DNA of 64,000 nucleotides from Gaoshiqia sediminis. GTDB lineage: Bacteria > Bacteroidota > Bacteroidia > Bacteroidales > Prolixibacteraceae. Positions 61,944 to 64,000 of the stretch are shown one piece after another. How positions within the stretch are numbered: position 1 is the first letter of the stretch; every line of letters begins with the position of its first letter. The stretch is from the NCBI RefSeq assembly GCF_025907915.1, contig NZ_JAPAAF010000001.1, positions 124,001 to 188,000 of the forward strand, read 5' to 3'. Made by a program: the position numbers and the translations under genes. Below the pieces are notes generated by a model that saw nothing but the letters and a program-made list of their open reading frames with translations, had not been told where the DNA came from and made no database searches.

Positions 61944-62948
61944 ATGAATAGGCTAAAATTATTACTGTTGACACTGGCGGTTCCGTTAGGCCTCCTGGCT
62001 AACGTGGGGCAATCAGTTGAGGCATCTGCCGATTTTGTGGTTGATAAATGCGGAAATGGTGATTTTACTACCGTTCAGGAAGCGATCGATGCAGTGCCGG
62101 ATTTCCGAAAAAGGGAAACGGTCATCTATATAAAAAACGGCATCTACAAGGAAAAACTGGTATTACCTGCCAGCAAAACCAGGGTTACTTTTTTGGGTGA
62201 AGATCGCGAAAAAACTATCATCACGAATGATGATTATGCACAAAAGCTGAATGCCTTTGGCGAAGAAATGGGAACAACCGGCTCGTCAGGCTTTTTTGTG
62301 TTTGGCGACGAGTTTCGGGCCGAAAATATCACCTTTGAGAACAGCGCCGGCCCGGTTGGTCAGGCCGTGGCTGTGCGGGTAGATGGCGACAAAGCCGTAT
62401 TTGTTAACTGCCGGTTCCTCGGTTTTCAGGACACGCTCTACACGCATGGCGACCGTAGCCGTCAGTATTATAAAAATTGTTACATCGAGGGAACGGTTGA
62501 TTTCATTTTTGGCTGGTCTGTGGCTGTTTTCGAGGGATGTGAAATTCACTGCAAAATGAATGGCTATGTTACGGCTGCCTCTACAAACGAGAGCAACCGG
62601 TACGGTTATGTTTTTATGAATTGCAAAATTACCGGAGATGGCGGAGAGAGTACGTTCTATTTGGGCCGTCCCTGGCGCCCTCATGCCAAAACTGTTTTCT
62701 TGAATTGCTGGCTCGACAAGCACATCAAAACCGAAGGCTGGAACAACTGGGGAAAAGAAACAAATGAACAAACCGCCTTTTATGCCGAGCACAACAGTTC
62801 CGGTCCGGGCGCCAATCCGGAAGCTCGTGCAGCGTGGTCGCACCAACTTACTGATGAACAGGCCGCGACGTACACGCTCGATCAAATTTTTGCTGCAGGC
62901 GTTGTTTCTCCTGCCTTTGCCGACGATTGGATCCCGATATCAGAATAA
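61944..62948 (+). CDS. Secreted pectinesterase, CE8
   Basis: Removes methyl esters from homogalacturonan, making it open to pectate lyase. 334 residues: signal peptide (about 1-27) and a beta-helix. Active-site marks: GQAVAVRVDGDKAVFVNCRF (Gln), GFQDTLYTHGDRSRQYY (Asp), EGTVDFIFGWSVAVFEGC (Asp) and YLGRPWRPHAKTVF (Arg). It lies 76 bases after the PL1 gene and 16 before the CE12 gene, so the three are probably one transcript. Confidence 0.95.
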   Translation: MNRLKLLLLTLAVPLGLLANVGQSVEASADFVVDKCGNGDFTTVQEAIDAVPDFRKRETVIYIKNGIYKEKLVLPASKTRVTFLGEDREKTIITNDDYAQKLNAFGEEMGTTGSSGFFVFGDEFRAENITFENSAGPVGQAVAVRVDGDKAVFVNCRFLGFQDTLYTHGDRSRQYYKNCYIEGTVDFIFGWSVAVFEGCEIHCKMNGYVTAASTNESNRYGYVFMNCKITGDGGESTFYLGRPWRPHAKTVFLNCWLDKHIKTEGWNNWGKETNEQTAFYAEHNSSGPGANPEARAAWSHQLTDEQAATYTLDQIFAAGVVSPAFADDWIPISE

Positions 62949-62964
62949 AATTCAATTGATAAAG

Positions 62965-63771
62965 ATGAAAAAACTACTTTTAGCTATCCTGGTCTTTGTT
63001 GCGTTTTCATGCAAGACAGGTAGCAATGACGTCAACGAACAACGCCCGCAAAAAGTGTTTCTGATTGGCGACTCTACCGTGGCCGATTACACCTTGGAAG
63101 CAGATTATCAAACCCGGCGCTATCCGATTGCCGGCTGGGGGCAGGAGTTTCAGCCCTTCATGCACAAAGACAGTCTGGCTTTGTTGGCTGGCTTGATTCA
63201 GGCAGACAGTGTGATCGTGGACGACCGGGCCAAAGGAGGTCGCAGTACCCGGACCTTTTTTCAGGAAGGACGATGGCGCACCGTGTACGACGAGATGCAG
63301 CCCGGCGACCTGGTGCTGATGCAGTTCGGGCACAACGATGCTGCCGAAAATAAGCCCGAACGGTACGTCAATCTGGAAGGCTACAAAGAGTTTTTGCGCC
63401 TGTTCGTTTCGCAAACACGCGAAAAAGGTGGTATTCCGATCCTGCTCACGCCGGTAAACCGCAATTACCCGTGGGAGAATGGTGTACTGACCAATGTGCA
63501 TGGCGAATATCCGCAGGCAGTAAAAGACATTGCCGCAGAAATGGATGTACTGCTGATCGACCTCACCCAAGCTTCGTGCAAGCACTTTACCCGAATGGGC
63601 AAGGAGTATGTTACTGAAAAATATTTCATGAACCTGCCTGCCGGCATTTATGAAGCCTATCACGATGGACAAACCGACAATACCCACTTCCAGCCCGAAG
63701 GTGCAACCGCAGTGGCACAACTGGTGTTCAACGGATTGAAAGCACTGAATAAACCAAACAAAATGAATTAA
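62965..63771 (+). CDS. Rhamnogalacturonan acetylesterase-like SGNH hydrolase, CE12, lipoprotein
   Basis: Removes acetyl groups from pectin or rhamnogalacturonan. 268 residues from the ATG at 62965, the frame upstream being a shadow of the CE8 gene. Lipoprotein signal (FVAFSCKTGS, Cys about 14) and the SGNH residues: Ser in FLIGDSTVADYT, Gly in DRAKGGRSTRTF, Asn in MQFGHNDAAENKPERY and Asp-His in TDNTHFQPEGA. Followed 4 bases later by a second CE8 gene. Confidence 0.93.
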   Translation: MKKLLLAILVFVAFSCKTGSNDVNEQRPQKVFLIGDSTVADYTLEADYQTRRYPIAGWGQEFQPFMHKDSLALLAGLIQADSVIVDDRAKGGRSTRTFFQEGRWRTVYDEMQPGDLVLMQFGHNDAAENKPERYVNLEGYKEFLRLFVSQTREKGGIPILLTPVNRNYPWENGVLTNVHGEYPQAVKDIAAEMDVLLIDLTQASCKHFTRMGKEYVTEKYFMNLPAGIYEAYHDGQTDNTHFQPEGATAVAQLVFNGLKALNKPNKMN

Positions 63772-63775
63772 CGAT

Positions 63776-64000
63776 ATGACTTCACTAAAATCTTTAACAT
63801 TGCTGGGCCTGTTCCTGCTATTGTTTGCCGGAATGACAGCAGCCCAGGATCGCTACGAAATGGTGGTGGCTGCCGACGGAACGGGCGATTTTACCACGAT
63901 CCAGGCCGCCATTGATGCCACCAAAGCATTTCCCGATAAACGAATTACCATTTTTATTAAAAATGGCGTGTACCGAGAAAAGGTGCGCGTGTATTCGTGG
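63776..64000 (+). CDS. Second pectinesterase (CE8), 5' part; runs off the right edge
   Basis: The ATG at 63776 opens 75 codons without a stop up to the window end. Signal peptide (about 1-23, ending MTAAQD), then VVAADGTGDFTTIQAAIDAT and ITIFIKNGVYREKVRV, the N-terminal beta-helix turns of CE8. Paralogous to the CE8 at 61944, but clearly different in sequence. Its catalytic residues lie outside the window. Confidence 0.92.
   Translation, partial: MTSLKSLTLLGLFLLLFAGMTAAQDRYEMVVAADGTGDFTTIQAAIDATKAFPDKRITIFIKNGVYREKVRVYSW

Noticed and set aside
62764-62964. N-terminal extension of the CE12 esterase
   Set aside because: These codons overlap the 3' end of the CE8 gene in another frame; the ATG at 62965 gives a proper lipoprotein signal.

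Overview
The window comes from a Bacteroidota chromosome, probably Bacteroidales/Marinilabiliales. Supporting signs are Bacteroidota-type promoters (TTTG, about 19-21 bases, TAnnTTTG) upstream of several genes, few Shine-Dalgarno sequences, a Bacteroidetes-type tyrosine integrase, a bifunctional HisB, a DUF4494 protein and a pectin-degradation locus full of secreted and lipoprotein enzymes. No 16S rRNA is present, so the genus cannot be given.

Layout. 1-3.5 kb: the 5' part of urocanate hydratase (minus) and a LemA/TPM/TPM membrane operon (plus). 3.57-12.86 kb: an integrative and mobilizable element of about 9.25 kb, inserted in the 3' half of a tRNA-Lys(CTT) gene and bounded by a perfect 44-bp direct repeat. 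It carries a tyrosine integrase, an AbiE-type (type IV) toxin-antitoxin pair with a palindromic operator, a truncated winged-helix gene, a mobilization module (MobC, MobA relaxase, small membrane protein), a Toprim primase, an SF3-type helicase, an excisionase-like HTH protein and a membrane protein. Inside it are a plausible oriT, an iteron-like repeat field and a 23-bp repeat near each end that looks like integrase arm sites. 13-33.8 kb: mostly housekeeping genes: zinc-ribbon coiled-coil protein, Nif3, MerR, M23 peptidase, alaS, a diheme cytochrome, three-subunit transhydrogenase, typA, an outer-membrane porin divergent from a BCCT transporter plus universal stress protein, a lipid kinase and an esterase.

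33.9-44.6 kb: a complete histidine operon on the minus strand, in the order hisG, hisD, hisC, hisB, purU, tlpA-like, hisH, hisA, hisF, hisIE. Its leader has all the parts of a classical attenuator: a promoter, a 20-codon leader peptide with three His codons, and four segments that can form mutually exclusive hairpins ending in a T-tract terminator. Three separate genes for S23-type four-helix-bundle proteins sit between his genes, and two other gaps hold compact inverted-repeat elements. This operon, which has tolerated many small insertions, is the most unusual structure in the window together with the mobile element.

44.6-58.8 kb: a GH20 hexosaminidase lipoprotein broken by one extra G in a G6 run, several hydrolases and nucleases, a SulP transporter with STAS domain, uvrB, a HAD phosphatase, an aminotransferase and a GroES-like protein. 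59-64 kb: a pectin/rhamnogalacturonan cluster on the plus strand (GH105, PL1, CE8, CE12 and the start of a second CE8), which continues past the right edge. No SusC/SusD pair is in view.
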